Part shown: one piece after another, positions 40,591 to 50,610 of the stretch
Numbering within the stretch: position 1 is the stretch's first letter
How the letters are laid out: each line of letters opens with the position of its first letter
NCBI RefSeq assembly: GCF_008041835.1
Contig: NZ_VRYE01000102.1
Coordinates: 1 to 64,000 of the forward strand
DNA length: 64,000 bases
DNA from: Ectopseudomonas mendocina
Lineage (GTDB): Bacteria > Pseudomonadota > Gammaproteobacteria > Pseudomonadales > Pseudomonadaceae
Reading direction: 5' to 3'
Translations under genes and position numbers: made by a program
The notes under the pieces: generated by a model
Told to the model about the DNA's origin: nothing
What the model saw: only the letters and a program-made list of their open reading frames with translations
Databases searched by the model: none

Positions 40591-41387
40591 GCGGAGAACC
40601 CATGCTCGGCGGCGGGGAAGCTGCCGTCCTTGACGGCCTGAACGTAAGCGCTGAAGGCGCCCTGAATGCTGCTCTGGCCCTCCATGAAGTTGCGTACGAA
40701 CTTCGGTGCGCGGCCCGATAGCGACAGCCCGAGCATGTCGTGCTGCACCAGCACCTGACCATCGGTGGCGCTGCCAGCGCCGATGCCGATCACCGGAATC
40801 TTCACCGCCTGGGTAATTTCCGCAGCCAGTTCGCTCGGCACGCATTCCAGCAGCAGCATGGCGGCGCCGGCCTGCTCCAGGGCCATGGCGTCGGCACGCA
40901 TCTGCCGCGCCTGTGCTTCCTGGCGACCCTGCACCTTGTAACCGCCGAGGATATTCACCGCTTGCGGGGTCAGCCCCAGGTGCGCGCACACAGGCACGCC
41001 ACGTTCGGCCAGCAGGCGAATCGGCTCAGCCAGCCAGCCGGCACCTTCGAGTTTGACCATATGGGCGCCGGCCTGCATCAACCGGGCGCTGTTGTGCAGC
41101 GCCTGTTCGGTGGTGGCGTAGGCCATGAATGGCAGGTCGGTGACGATCAGTGCGCCCTGGTTGCCGCGCTTCACGCTGGCAGTGTGATAGGCCATGTCCT
41201 CGATGCTGACCGGCAGGGTGCTGTCATGCCCCTGCAGAACCATGCCCAGGGAGTCGCCAACCAGCAGTACATCGACGCCCGCCTGGCAGGCCGCATGGGC
41301 GAAGGTGGCGTCATAGCAGGTCAGCATGGCGATCTTTTCACCGTTCTGCTTGAGACTCTGCAGGGTGGTCAGGGTAACGTCAGGCAT
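40587..41387 (-). CDS. panB: 3-methyl-2-oxobutanoate hydroxymethyltransferase
   Basis: First committed step of pantothenate synthesis: transfers a hydroxymethyl group from methylene-THF to ketoisovalerate. The 266-residue TIM-barrel protein shows MLTCYDATFAHAA, VLLVGDSLGMVLQGH (metal-binding Asp), VKLEGAG and the VCAHLGLTPQ segments. It lies 204 bp downstream of folK. Confidence 0.97.
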   Translation of the reverse strand: MPDVTLTTLQSLKQNGEKIAMLTCYDATFAHAACQAGVDVLLVGDSLGMVLQGHDSTLPVSIEDMAYHTASVKRGNQGALIVTDLPFMAYATTEQALHNSARLMQAGAHMVKLEGAGWLAEPIRLLAERGVPVCAHLGLTPQAVNILGGYKVQGRQEAQARQMRADAMALEQAGAAMLLLECVPSELAAEITQAVKIPVIGIGAGSATDGQVLVQHDMLGLSLSGRAPKFVRNFMEGQSSIQGAFSAYVQAVKDGSFPAAEHGFSA

Positions 41388-41591
41388 TTCAAGGGTCCTC
41401 GCTCAGGCTCGGTATACCGCTTCTATCCGGCAGCAATCCGGCCTGGATTGGCATCAAAAGTGCGCCCAGCGCAGGGCGACGGGACGCCTATAGTCCTGAT
41501 GGGGGGGCACGAAGTCAATTGCGGGTGTTACCGCTCTGTTACTGGCGTTACCGCGCTAATGCCGCGCTAGAGCCTGCGCGGCCTTGCTGCC

Positions 41592-42080
41592 TTATTCCGG
41601 CAGGCGTTCCAGGCCGCTGAAGGGGCAGGCTTGCAGCAAGGCTGCGAGACTGCGGCCGTCCGGCAACTGCAGCTCGGCGACCAGCTCGGCCAGCGGGTAG
41701 AGCACGAAGGGGCGGGCGTGCATGTGGTAGTGCGGCACGGTCAGGCGTTCATCGTCGATCAGACGCTCACCGAACAGCAGAATGTCCAGATCCAGCGTGC
41801 GCGGGCCCCAGCGCTCGGCCTTGCGCACGCGGCCCTGTTCCTGCTCGATACCTTGCAGCGCATCGAGCAACTGCCAGGGCTCCAGTGCGGTATCCAGCGC
41901 CGCCACGGCGTTGACGTATCGCGGTTGATCGGCAGGGCCCAGCGGATCGCTGCTGTAGAACGACGAATGCGCCTGGAGTTGGCTGTGCGGCAACCGTGCG
42001 ATGGCCTGCAAGGCCGCGCGCAGCTGTTGCAGGGGCTCGGCCAGGTTGCTGCCAAGGCCGATGTAAACCCGTTCCATCAT
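41592..42080 (-). CDS. folK: 2-amino-4-hydroxy-6-hydroxymethyldihydropteridine pyrophosphokinase
   Basis: Supplies the pyrophosphorylated pterin used by FolP. The 162-residue product has the family start VYIGLGSNLAEP, and the PRTLDLDILLFG signature with the metal-binding aspartates followed by LTVPHYHMHARPFVL. The ATG overlaps the pcnB stop by 4 bp. Confidence 0.97.
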   Translation of the reverse strand: MMERVYIGLGSNLAEPLQQLRAALQAIARLPHSQLQAHSSFYSSDPLGPADQPRYVNAVAALDTALEPWQLLDALQGIEQEQGRVRKAERWGPRTLDLDILLFGERLIDDERLTVPHYHMHARPFVLYPLAELVAELQLPDGRSLAALLQACPFSGLERLPE

Positions 42081-43468
42081 TCGCCGCCGCTTTCGTCGCT
42101 GCGCTTGCGGCGATTGTTGCTGCGGCGCCGTTTGCGCGGCGCATTGCCGGTAGCTTCGCCTTTGCCGGCGAGGTCGCGAATCATCTGCCGGCGCTCGCTG
42201 TCATTGGCGTCCTGATAGTCCGTCCACCATTGACCCAGTCCGCCGGTGTCTTCGCCGGCCAGTTCGCGCAGCAGGAGGAAGTCGTAGCCGGCGCGGAAGC
42301 GCGGGTTTTCCAGCAGCAGGTCGGCACGCTTGCCGCTACGGCGCGGTAGACGCTCCTGCATGTCCCAGATCTCGCGAATCGGGATGGTGAAACGCTTGGG
42401 TACGGCAATGCGCTGGCACTGCTCGGCGATCAGTTCGTGGGCGGCTTCCTGCATCGCCGGAATCGGCGGCATGCCCTTGCTCTGCAGATGCAGCACACGC
42501 GCCGGCAATGCAGGCCAGAGCAGGGCCGCAAAGAGAAACGCCGGCGTCACGGATTTGCCATCGTGAATACGGTCGTCGGTGTTGATCAGTGCCTGACGAA
42601 TCAGCTTCTCGGTGTACCCGAGATTGCGCTTGAGCGCTTCACCGCTGGCCGGGAACAACTGGGCGAACAGGTCGTGCTCGAGCAGCAGATCGAAGGTGTA
42701 TTCGGCGTAACCGGCGAGAAACAGCTTGAGCACTTCGTCGAACAGGCGTGCCGACGGAATGTCGCGCAGCATTGGTGCCAGGCGACGAATCGGTGCGGCG
42801 CTGTGCTTCTCGATGTCGAAGTCCAGCTTGGCGGCAAAGCGCACCGCACGCAGCATGCGCACCGGGTCTTCCAGGTAACGCTGCTCCGGGTCGCCGATCA
42901 GGCGTACCTGGTGGTTGCGCACATCGTGCATGCCGCGGGCGTAGTCGAGGATGTGCTCCTGGGTCGGATCGTAGTACAGCGCGTTGATGGTGAAGTCACG
43001 GCGCTGTGCATCGTCTTCCAGGGTGCCGTAGACGTTGTCGCGCAGGATGCGGCCGCTCTCGTTGCGCGACGCCTGATTGGTGTTCTCTTCCTCATCGCCC
43101 TGGGGGTGATTGGCGCGGAAGGTGGCCACTTCGATGATTTCACGGCCGAAATGCACATGCACCAGCTTGAAACGGCGACCGATGACCCGGGCGTTACGAA
43201 ATTCGGCACGCACCTGCTCGGGCGTGGCACTGGTGGCCACGTCGAAATCCTTGGGGTCTATGTCCAGCAGCAGGTCACGCACGCAGCCACCGACCAGGTA
43301 AGCCTGATAGCCGGCCTTCTGCAGGCGTTCGACCACGCTGATGGCGTGGCGGCTGATTTCATTGCGTTTGAGTGGGTGTTGGCGACTGCTCAGCACTTCG
43401 GGCGTGCTGCGTGGATGTGGCGCACGGCGCAGAGGTGAGCGGAAGGACTTGAACAGCTTTTTCAGCAT
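42077..43468 (-). CDS. pcnB: Poly(A) polymerase I
   Basis: Adds poly(A) tails that promote RNA decay. The 463-residue product (start MLKKLFKSFRSPLRR) has the class II nucleotidyltransferase head AYLVGGCVRDLLLDIDPKDF with the catalytic DxD, the RRDFTINALYYDP segment, the RNA-binding domain with FAAKLDFDIEKHSA, and a basic Arg-rich C-terminus (RKRRRSNNRRKRSDESGGE). It is downstream of crcZ, the conserved cbrA-cbrB-crcZ-pcnB order of Pseudomonas. Confidence 0.97.
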   Translation of the reverse strand: MLKKLFKSFRSPLRRAPHPRSTPEVLSSRQHPLKRNEISRHAISVVERLQKAGYQAYLVGGCVRDLLLDIDPKDFDVATSATPEQVRAEFRNARVIGRRFKLVHVHFGREIIEVATFRANHPQGDEEENTNQASRNESGRILRDNVYGTLEDDAQRRDFTINALYYDPTQEHILDYARGMHDVRNHQVRLIGDPEQRYLEDPVRMLRAVRFAAKLDFDIEKHSAAPIRRLAPMLRDIPSARLFDEVLKLFLAGYAEYTFDLLLEHDLFAQLFPASGEALKRNLGYTEKLIRQALINTDDRIHDGKSVTPAFLFAALLWPALPARVLHLQSKGMPPIPAMQEAAHELIAEQCQRIAVPKRFTIPIREIWDMQERLPRRSGKRADLLLENPRFRAGYDFLLLRELAGEDTGGLGQWWTDYQDANDSERRQMIRDLAGKGEATGNAPRKRRRSNNRRKRSDESGGE

Positions 43469-43680
43469 GGGATGCACTGTTTGGAGTAGTGACCGGCCTG
43501 TTGCGCATGCGCTTGAAAATCGTATTGCGTAGGCATTGGGGCGTTGAAGCAGTCTGCCATGGCAAGGTTTTTCAACTGCATGCGAAACGATGACCGCATG
43601 ATTGCTGCGGATTCTAGCATCGTGTCGGGAGAAGGTGTGTAGAAGGGCGGCAGGCGGGGAATTCTGGGGCCAGAAGCTAC

Positions 43681-44040
43681 TGGGGGAGCCGAAGCTCCCC
43701 CCCAAGTTGGTGCGTGCTGTTTTTTTATTGTTATTGAGAGCCTGTTGTTTTTGTTGTTGGCTCTTCCCGGTTTGCCGTGGCTTACCGGGTGCTCCCCAGA
43801 GAGGGGAGCCAATAGCAAACGGATTTCTTTGGACGCTGATGCTGCCTTAATCAACCAGTTCCGGCGCTGCCTTGAGGCAGTTTTGTTGTTCTCAGCCTGG
43901 TCGCTGGGGCGAACCCCTTGCGGCAACTCCTCTCCAAAAGAATCAGTTAGCTGCGCCTCCGTACCTTGTTGTTTTTGTTGTGCTGGAGTCGTTACGTCTT
44001 GTTCTTATTGTGTAGGGCATTGCTTGTTATTGTTGTTCTG
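43681..44040 (-). ncRNA. crcZ: CrcZ small RNA (Hfq/Crc decoy)
   Basis: An sRNA that binds Hfq-Crc and relieves catabolite repression. On the minus strand the region carries at least five A-rich CA motifs of the AACAAnAA type: about 44021-44038, 44000-44018, 43963-43981, 43880-43890 and 43725-43760. It lies between cbrB and pcnB as in all Pseudomonas. The start (~44040) is set 12 bp below the sigma-54 promoter; the end is the UUCG hairpin. The predicted ~360 nt compares with 368 nt (P. putida) and 407 nt (P. aeruginosa). Short plus-strand ORFs across it are chance. Confidence 0.92.
43682..43701 (-). terminator. Hairpin at the 3' end of CrcZ
   Basis: On the minus strand GGGGGAGC-TTCG-GCTCCCCC, an 8-bp GC stem closed by a UUCG tetraloop, which supports minus-strand transcription. 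The following bases (AGTAGCTTCTGG) lack the expected T-run, so termination may be partial and feed pcnB. Confidence 0.65.
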
Positions 44041-44049
44041 CCAGAGATA

Positions 44050-44066
44050 AAGCAGATGCCGTGCCA
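44050..44066 (-). promoter_or_regulatory. Sigma-54 promoter of crcZ
   Basis: Minus strand TGGCACGGCATCTGCTT: the -24 TGGCACG and the -12 TGC have exactly the spacing of the RpoN consensus (TGGCACG-N4-TTGC). CbrB is a sigma-54 activator encoded next door and crcZ is its known target. Confidence 0.88.
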
Positions 44067-44132
44067 GTTTTTGCGATTCCTTGTAAATCAAGGGTTTGCG
44101 GCAGGTTGGGGTGTTGGGTGGGGGAGGGGAAA

Positions 44133-44161
44133 GCCGGGTTTTCGTTACCGATAGACCCGGC
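44133..44161 (-). terminator. Putative terminator of cbrB
   Basis: Minus strand GCCGGGT (44161-44155), a 15-base loop, ACCCGGC (44139-44133), then TTTCCCC. Located 75 bp after the cbrB stop, between the CbrB site and the crcZ promoter. Confidence 0.5.
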
Positions 44162-44164
44162 CTT

Positions 44165-44190
44165 TGTTACGAGATATTGAAAAGGTAACA
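44165..44190. promoter_or_regulatory. CbrB binding site (upstream activating sequence of crcZ)
   Basis: TGTTAC (44165-44170), 14 bases, GTAACA (44185-44190): a perfect match to the TGTTAC-N14-GTAACA palindrome described for CbrB at crcZ promoters. It is centred about 135-140 bp upstream of the predicted crcZ start, a normal enhancer distance for a sigma-54 activator. Confidence 0.85.
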
Positions 44191-44235
44191 ACCTGTGGAA
44201 CCCCGGCGCAGACAGGTTGTCACCGAGGCGTTAAG

Positions 44236-45672
<1,437 letters not shown>

Positions 45673-45721
45673 TTCGGTCTCTCGACGGTCACGGAGGTGC
45701 CATGGGCGCCTCTCTCGCTGT

Positions 45722-48676
45722 TTACATCGCTACGGACGTCGCCTCGACATGCCTCGGCAGGGTGACCCGAATACGAGTGCCCAGTTGGCGCTCGGGGTCG
45801 GCCGGGCTGTCGATTGTTATCTGTCCATAATGCTCTTCCACGATCGAATAGACCAGCGCGAGGCCCAGGCCTGTCCCTTCGCCTGGGTCCTTGGTGGTGA
45901 AGAAAGGCTCGAACAGGCGGTCGATGATCGCCTTGGGAATGCCGCAGCCTTCGTCCTCGACGATCAGGTCGACGGTGTGCTCGCTGGCCTCGCTGCGTAC
46001 ACGGATGGCGCCGCCGGGGGGCGAGGCATCACGCGCGTTTGAGAGCAGGTTGATCAGGACCTGGGCCAGACGCTGTGGGTCGCCACAAGCCCAGTGCTGC
46101 GGATCGCAGAGGTTGTAGAACTGGATATCGAAGTTGCGCTTGTTCAGCGACAGCAGGCCGATGGCGTCCTGCGCCACGTCGGCCAGGCACACGGGGTCGT
46201 CGCTGCGCTGGTGGCTGCCGGAGTGGGCGAAGCTCATCAGTGACTGGACGATGCGCGAGACGCGTTTGGTCTGTTCGAGGATCTGCCCGCTGATTTCGGT
46301 CAGTTCGGCGTCGTTCTCCCACTCTTCACGCAGGTTCTGCGCCAGGCAGGCGATGCCGGTGATGGGGTTGCCGATCTCGTGGGCCACGCCGGCAGCGAGG
46401 CGACCGATGCTGGCCAGGCGTTCGGAGTGCACCAGTTTGTCTTCGAGCATCTGGGTTTCGGTCTGATCCTCGACCAGCAGCACCAGGCCACTGTTACCGG
46501 ACGCCAGTGGTTCGTTGATGGCCGCCTTGTGCAGATTGAGCCAGCGAATCTGGCCATCGAGCGCCAGGTGCTTCTTGTGCAGGTGCTGGTCGGGGCGTTC
46601 GATGAAGTCCTGCAGCAGGCTTTTCCAGGGTTCGCTCAGGGTGCTCAGACGCGAGCCGACGATGCGCTGGGCAGGGATGTCGGTGAGTTCTTCCATGGCG
46701 CGGTTCCACATCAGGATTTCCTGATCCTTGGCCAGCGAGCACACGCCCATCGGCAGCTCCTGCAGGGTCTGGCGGTGGTAGCGGCGCAGGGCATCGAGTT
46801 CGGCGGCGAGGCCGGTGAGGCGTGACTGGTAATCTTCCAGGCGGCTTTCGATGAAGTGGATGTCCTCGGTGACATAACCTTCGGTGCCGGATTTGTAGGG
46901 CAGGAAGGTTTCGACGATGTCCTGTGCCACGCTCGGTCCCATCAGGCCGGACAGGTTGGCCTCGAGGCGGTCACGCAGGCGACGCAGGGCGTAGGGGCGG
47001 CCTTCGTCGAAGGGCAGGTGCAGATCGCGCAGCGCCTGCTCCACTTCGCGCTGGGCGGTCTTGGCGCCCAGTGGCTTGGCCAGTTGCGCGGCGAAGTCCT
47101 GTGGCGACACGGCGACCAGTTCGCGGCGTTGCGGGCGGCGTACGTTGTCCACCGCGCAGGCTTCGGCGGCGCTCTTTTCCTCGGGGCTGGCTTCGCTGAA
47201 CAGTGACACCAGGGTGAACACCAGCACGTTGGTCGCCAGCGAGGCGATGGCCGCCAGGTGCCATCTGGCGTCATCGAGGACGTAGATGGCGTTGAACAGT
47301 GGCAGGTAGAAACCTTCCTGGTTGCCCAGCAGCGGCAGTAGCATGGTCAGCGCCCAGACGCCGGTGCCGGCCAGCAGGCCGGCGATGAAACCGCGCCGGT
47401 TGGCCGTTTGCCAATACAGCACCGACAGCACGCCGGGCAGGAACTGCAGGGTGGCGACGAAGGCGACGATGCCCAGATTGGCCAGGTCCTGCTGGGCGCC
47501 GAGCAGCAGGTAGAAACCGTAGCCGGCCATGATGATGAAGGCGATCAGCGTGCGCCGGGTCCACTTCAGCCAGCGGTAGATATTGCCTTCGGCCGGTGGT
47601 TGGTACAGCGGCAGCACCAGGTGATTCAGCGCCATGCCCGACAGCGCCAGGGTGCTGACGATGATCAGCCCGCTGGAGGCTGACAGCCCGCCTATGTAAG
47701 CGAGCAGGGCCAGCGTCTCACTGTTGACGGCGATGCCCAGGCCCAGGGTGAAATATTCCGGGTTGGTGGTGGCGCCCAGTTTGAGGCCGGCCCAGAGAAT
47801 CAGTGGCACGGCCAGGCTCATCAGCAGCAGGAACAGCGGCAGGCCCCAGCTGGCGCTGACCATGGCGCGTGGGTTGAGGTTCTCGGTGAAGGTCATGTGG
47901 TACATGTGCGGCATGACGATGGCCGAGGCGAAGAACACCAGCAGCAAGGTGCGCCATGGCCCTTCCTGCAGCGGTGTGTGCAGCGTGGCCAGTGCCGTTT
48001 GGTTCTGTACCAGCCACAGCTCCAGCTCGCGTGGGCCGCCGAATACCTGATACAGCGCGTACCAGCCGATCACGCCGAGGGCGACCAGCTTGACCAGCGA
48101 CTCGAAGGCAATGGCGAACACCAGGCCTTCGTGTTTCTCGCGGGTGGCGATATGGCGCGCTCCGAACAGGATGGTGAACAGGATGATCAGCCCGCAGTAA
48201 CTCAGCGCCACTTTTTCCTGCAGCGGTTCGCGACTGAGGATGCCGATGGAGTCGGCTACCGCCTGAATCTGCAGGGCCAGCAGCGGCAGCACGCCGATAA
48301 GCATGAACAGGGTGGTCAGCGCCCCGGCCCAGGTGCTGCGAAAACGAAAGGCGAACAGGTCGGCCAGCGATGACAGCTGGTAGGTGCGGGTGATGCGCAG
48401 GATCGGGTAGAGCAGCACCGGCGCCAGCAGGAACGCACCGGAGACGCCCAGGTAGCTGGCGAGAAAGCCGTAGCCGTACTGATAAGCCAGGCCGACCGTG
48501 CCGTAGAAGGCCCAGGCGCTGGCGTAGACGCCCAGTGACAGGGTGTAGGTCAGCGGGTGACGGATGATCCGGCGGGGTACAAGGCCGTGTTCACTGGCCC
48601 AGGCGACGCCGAACAGCACTAGCAGATAGCCGGCGCTGATCAGGATCAGTTCGCTCAGGCTAAAGCTCGTCAGCAT
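45722..48676 (-). CDS. cbrA: Sensor histidine kinase CbrA
   Basis: Membrane sensor of the CbrAB system. The 984-residue protein fuses an SLC5/solute-sodium-symporter-like transport domain of about 13 helices (1-~500) to a STAC-like/linker region, a PAS domain (about 610-730, MGVCSLAKDQEILMWNRAMEELTDIP), a HisKA domain (AAGVAHEIGNPITGI, phospho-His at about 770) and the ATPase domain (DEGCGIP, GEGTGLGLALVYSIV). The transporter half takes up histidine in P. putida and P. fluorescens. Its start overlaps cbrX by 17 bp. Confidence 0.97.
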   Translation of the reverse strand: MLTSFSLSELILISAGYLLVLFGVAWASEHGLVPRRIIRHPLTYTLSLGVYASAWAFYGTVGLAYQYGYGFLASYLGVSGAFLLAPVLLYPILRITRTYQLSSLADLFAFRFRSTWAGALTTLFMLIGVLPLLALQIQAVADSIGILSREPLQEKVALSYCGLIILFTILFGARHIATREKHEGLVFAIAFESLVKLVALGVIGWYALYQVFGGPRELELWLVQNQTALATLHTPLQEGPWRTLLLVFFASAIVMPHMYHMTFTENLNPRAMVSASWGLPLFLLLMSLAVPLILWAGLKLGATTNPEYFTLGLGIAVNSETLALLAYIGGLSASSGLIIVSTLALSGMALNHLVLPLYQPPAEGNIYRWLKWTRRTLIAFIIMAGYGFYLLLGAQQDLANLGIVAFVATLQFLPGVLSVLYWQTANRRGFIAGLLAGTGVWALTMLLPLLGNQEGFYLPLFNAIYVLDDARWHLAAIASLATNVLVFTLVSLFSEASPEEKSAAEACAVDNVRRPQRRELVAVSPQDFAAQLAKPLGAKTAQREVEQALRDLHLPFDEGRPYALRRLRDRLEANLSGLMGPSVAQDIVETFLPYKSGTEGYVTEDIHFIESRLEDYQSRLTGLAAELDALRRYHRQTLQELPMGVCSLAKDQEILMWNRAMEELTDIPAQRIVGSRLSTLSEPWKSLLQDFIERPDQHLHKKHLALDGQIRWLNLHKAAINEPLASGNSGLVLLVEDQTETQMLEDKLVHSERLASIGRLAAGVAHEIGNPITGIACLAQNLREEWENDAELTEISGQILEQTKRVSRIVQSLMSFAHSGSHQRSDDPVCLADVAQDAIGLLSLNKRNFDIQFYNLCDPQHWACGDPQRLAQVLINLLSNARDASPPGGAIRVRSEASEHTVDLIVEDEGCGIPKAIIDRLFEPFFTTKDPGEGTGLGLALVYSIVEEHYGQITIDSPADPERQLGTRIRVTLPRHVEATSVAM

Positions 48677-48836
48677 CGCCTTGGCTCTGAAGAATGAAGG
48701 TGACGACGATCAGGATCAGCCACAGCAGATAAGGCCGGTACCAGGCGCCATTGGGGTCGATCCACCAGTCCATGATGGCCGGTGAGAACAGGTAGATCCC
48801 CACTACCAGGATCAGAACCAGTCGGTAGATATACAT
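48660..48836 (-). CDS. cbrX: Small membrane protein CbrX
   Basis: A 58-residue product starting MYIYRLVLILVVGIYLFSP, with two hydrophobic segments (about 4-21 and 33-50) separated by the polar DWWIDPNGAWYRP. It overlaps the cbrA start by 17 bp, the arrangement reported for CbrX in P. putida, where translation of the two is coupled. Short and easily missed, but the position and hydrophobic pattern support it. Confidence 0.85.
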   Translation of the reverse strand: MYIYRLVLILVVGIYLFSPAIMDWWIDPNGAWYRPYLLWLILIVVTFILQSQGDADEL

Positions 48837-48913
48837 GTGACATCCCGTCGAAAGATGCCACGATGGTAAAGGATGCCGCACATCGCAAGCCACAAACTTG
48901 AAGCCAGCTCGCG

Positions 48914-48970
48914 TAGCCCGAAATCCGGGGATGCCTGCACCATCGTCCCCGGATTACGTTCGGGCCACTA
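48914..48970. repeat. Inverted repeat, GTAGCCCG family
   Basis: Arms GTAGCCCGAAATCCGGGGAT (from 48914) and, after CATCGT, CCCCGGATTACGTTCGGGC are inverted copies of the GTAGCCCGGATGCAATCCGGGG-type Pseudomonas intergenic repeat. The element abuts the gluQ stop and may act as its terminator. A second copy lies at 52567-52590. Confidence 0.6.
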
Positions 48971-49855
48971 CTACTTCAATTGCGCTTCGGCCAGGGTGCG
49001 GCTGCGGGGAATGCGGGTGGCATCCCAGTTGGCGATGCCCCAGGCCAGTAACTCTGCGGGGGCTGCACCTTGCAGCTCGGCTGGCGGTTGCTGGCCCAGC
49101 GCACGCAGGGCGCGCAATAGCAGCGGGCTGGCCTGGTCGGCGGGCAGGGGCGGCGAGCGGTAGCTTTTGCCCAGCTTGTGGCCGTCCGGCTGGATGATCA
49201 GCGGCACGTGCAGGTAGCGTGGCTGCGGTAACCCGAATAGTTCCTGCAGGTAGAGCTGGCGCGGGGTGGAGTCGAGCAGGTCGGCGCCGCGTACCACATC
49301 GGTCACACCCTGCCAGGCATCGTCCAGTACCACCGCGAGCTGGTAGGCGAACAGGCCATCGCGGCGGCGAATGACGAAATCGCCCACTTCACGGCCCAGG
49401 TGCTGGCGGAATTCACCCTGCACACGGTCGACGAAGTGATAATCCAGCTCCGGTACGCGCAGGCGGATCGCCGCGTCGTGATCGGGATGACAGGCGTTGC
49501 GGCAGAAGCCCGGATAGATGCCGGCGTAGCCTTCGAGCTGCTTGCGCGAGCAGATGCAGGCGTAGGCCAGCCCCTGGGCGAGCAGCCGGGCAATCACGGC
49601 GGCGTATTCGCCGTGGCGCGCACTCTGGCGCACCAGCTGGCCATCCCACTCGAAACCGTAGGTCTCCAGGGTGCGCAGGATGGCATCCTGGGCGCCGGGG
49701 ACTTCCCGGGGGGGGTCGAGGTCTTCCATGCGCAGCAGCCAGCGGCCGTCAACGGCGCGGGCGTCGAGATAGGAGGCGAGGGCGGCGACCAGCGAGCCAA
49801 AATGCAGGTAACCGCTGGGCGTAGGGGCGAAGCGCCCGATGTAGGACGTGTTCAT
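48971..49855 (-). CDS. gluQ: Glutamyl-Q tRNA(Asp) synthetase
   Basis: Attaches glutamate to queuosine in the anticodon of tRNA-Asp. The 294-residue protein resembles the catalytic half of GluRS: YIGRFAPTPSGYLHFGSLVAALASY (HIGH-equivalent HFGS) and KLGKS (KMSKS-equivalent). Zinc-ligand cysteines lie in CICSRKQLEGY and CRNACHP. The tRNA-binding domain is absent, as expected. Start at MNTSYIGRF (49855). It is downstream of dksA, as in E. coli and Pseudomonas. Confidence 0.96.
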   Translation of the reverse strand: MNTSYIGRFAPTPSGYLHFGSLVAALASYLDARAVDGRWLLRMEDLDPPREVPGAQDAILRTLETYGFEWDGQLVRQSARHGEYAAVIARLLAQGLAYACICSRKQLEGYAGIYPGFCRNACHPDHDAAIRLRVPELDYHFVDRVQGEFRQHLGREVGDFVIRRRDGLFAYQLAVVLDDAWQGVTDVVRGADLLDSTPRQLYLQELFGLPQPRYLHVPLIIQPDGHKLGKSYRSPPLPADQASPLLLRALRALGQQPPAELQGAAPAELLAWGIANWDATRIPRSRTLAEAQLK

Positions 49856-49905
49856 GGAGCCTGAGCCAGAAACAGAGCGGGGCGCCTGAGCGCCCCGTCG
49901 ACAGA

Positions 49906-50352
49906 TCAGGAACCGACCTGTTTTTCCTTGATTTCCGCCAGCGTCTTGCAGTCGATGCACAGGGTCGCGGTCGGGCGGGCTTCGAGGCGGCGGATGCCGA
50001 TTTCGACACCGCAGGAGTCGCACCAGCCGTAGTCGTTGTCTTCGATCAGCTGCAGGGTCTCGTCGATCTTCTTGATCAGCTTGCGTTCGCGGTCACGGGC
50101 ACGCAGTTCCAGGCTGAATTCTTCTTCCTGGCTGGCGCGGTCGGCCGGGTCAGGGAAATTGGCCGCCTCATCCTGCATGTGGTGCACGGTGCGGTCGACT
50201 TCCTGCATCAGCTCCAGCTTCCACTTATTGAGGATGCTGGTGAAGTGAGCGCGCATCGGCTCGCTCATGTATTCCTCGCCCTTCTTTTCCTGATAGGGCT
50301 CGAAACCACGCATCAGCTGGCTGGTGCTTTGGGCTTTTTCTTTTGTGGGCAT
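49906..50352 (-). CDS. dksA: RNA polymerase-binding transcription factor DksA
   Basis: Works with ppGpp to control rRNA and amino-acid promoters by entering the polymerase secondary channel. The 148-residue protein has a coiled coil (about 30-108) with the DPADRASQEEEFSLELR tip region carrying conserved Asp residues, and a four-cysteine zinc finger (CDSCGVEIGIRRL ... CIDCKTLAEIKE). Standard length. Confidence 0.97.
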   Translation of the reverse strand: MPTKEKAQSTSQLMRGFEPYQEKKGEEYMSEPMRAHFTSILNKWKLELMQEVDRTVHHMQDEAANFPDPADRASQEEEFSLELRARDRERKLIKKIDETLQLIEDNDYGWCDSCGVEIGIRRLEARPTATLCIDCKTLAEIKEKQVGS

Positions 50353-50610
50353 GGATGACGCCTCTCACTCTTTCAATTCCATCGCGCAGGTAAATCCGTT
50401 GCCAGGTGTTTGCCTGGCCCTGCGGCTGCAAGCGGGCGAACTTACCAGATCGAATCGGGGCGCGCTACTCCCGGTTGTCTCTGTCCTGCCCAGGCTGTGA
50501 GCGAAATCCTCACAGGGCTGAGCAACAAGCGTAGCGGTGCTTTTGTGCCCTTGCCGAGGCCTGAAGCCGCCCTGCTAGAATCCGCGCCTCGCAACCCTGA
50601 AGACAGAACC

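Noticed and set aside
43602..44154. Short plus-strand ORFs rich in Leu, Phe and Cys between pcnB and cbrB
   Set aside because: They arise from the complement of CrcZ CA motifs (TTGTTGTT runs). The region is explained by the CrcZ RNA and its promoter.
43681..44235. CRISPR-like or tandem repeat array suggested by recurring TTGTTGTT units
   Set aside because: The units are short, unevenly spaced and not separated by spacers; they are the Hfq/Crc-binding CA motifs of CrcZ.
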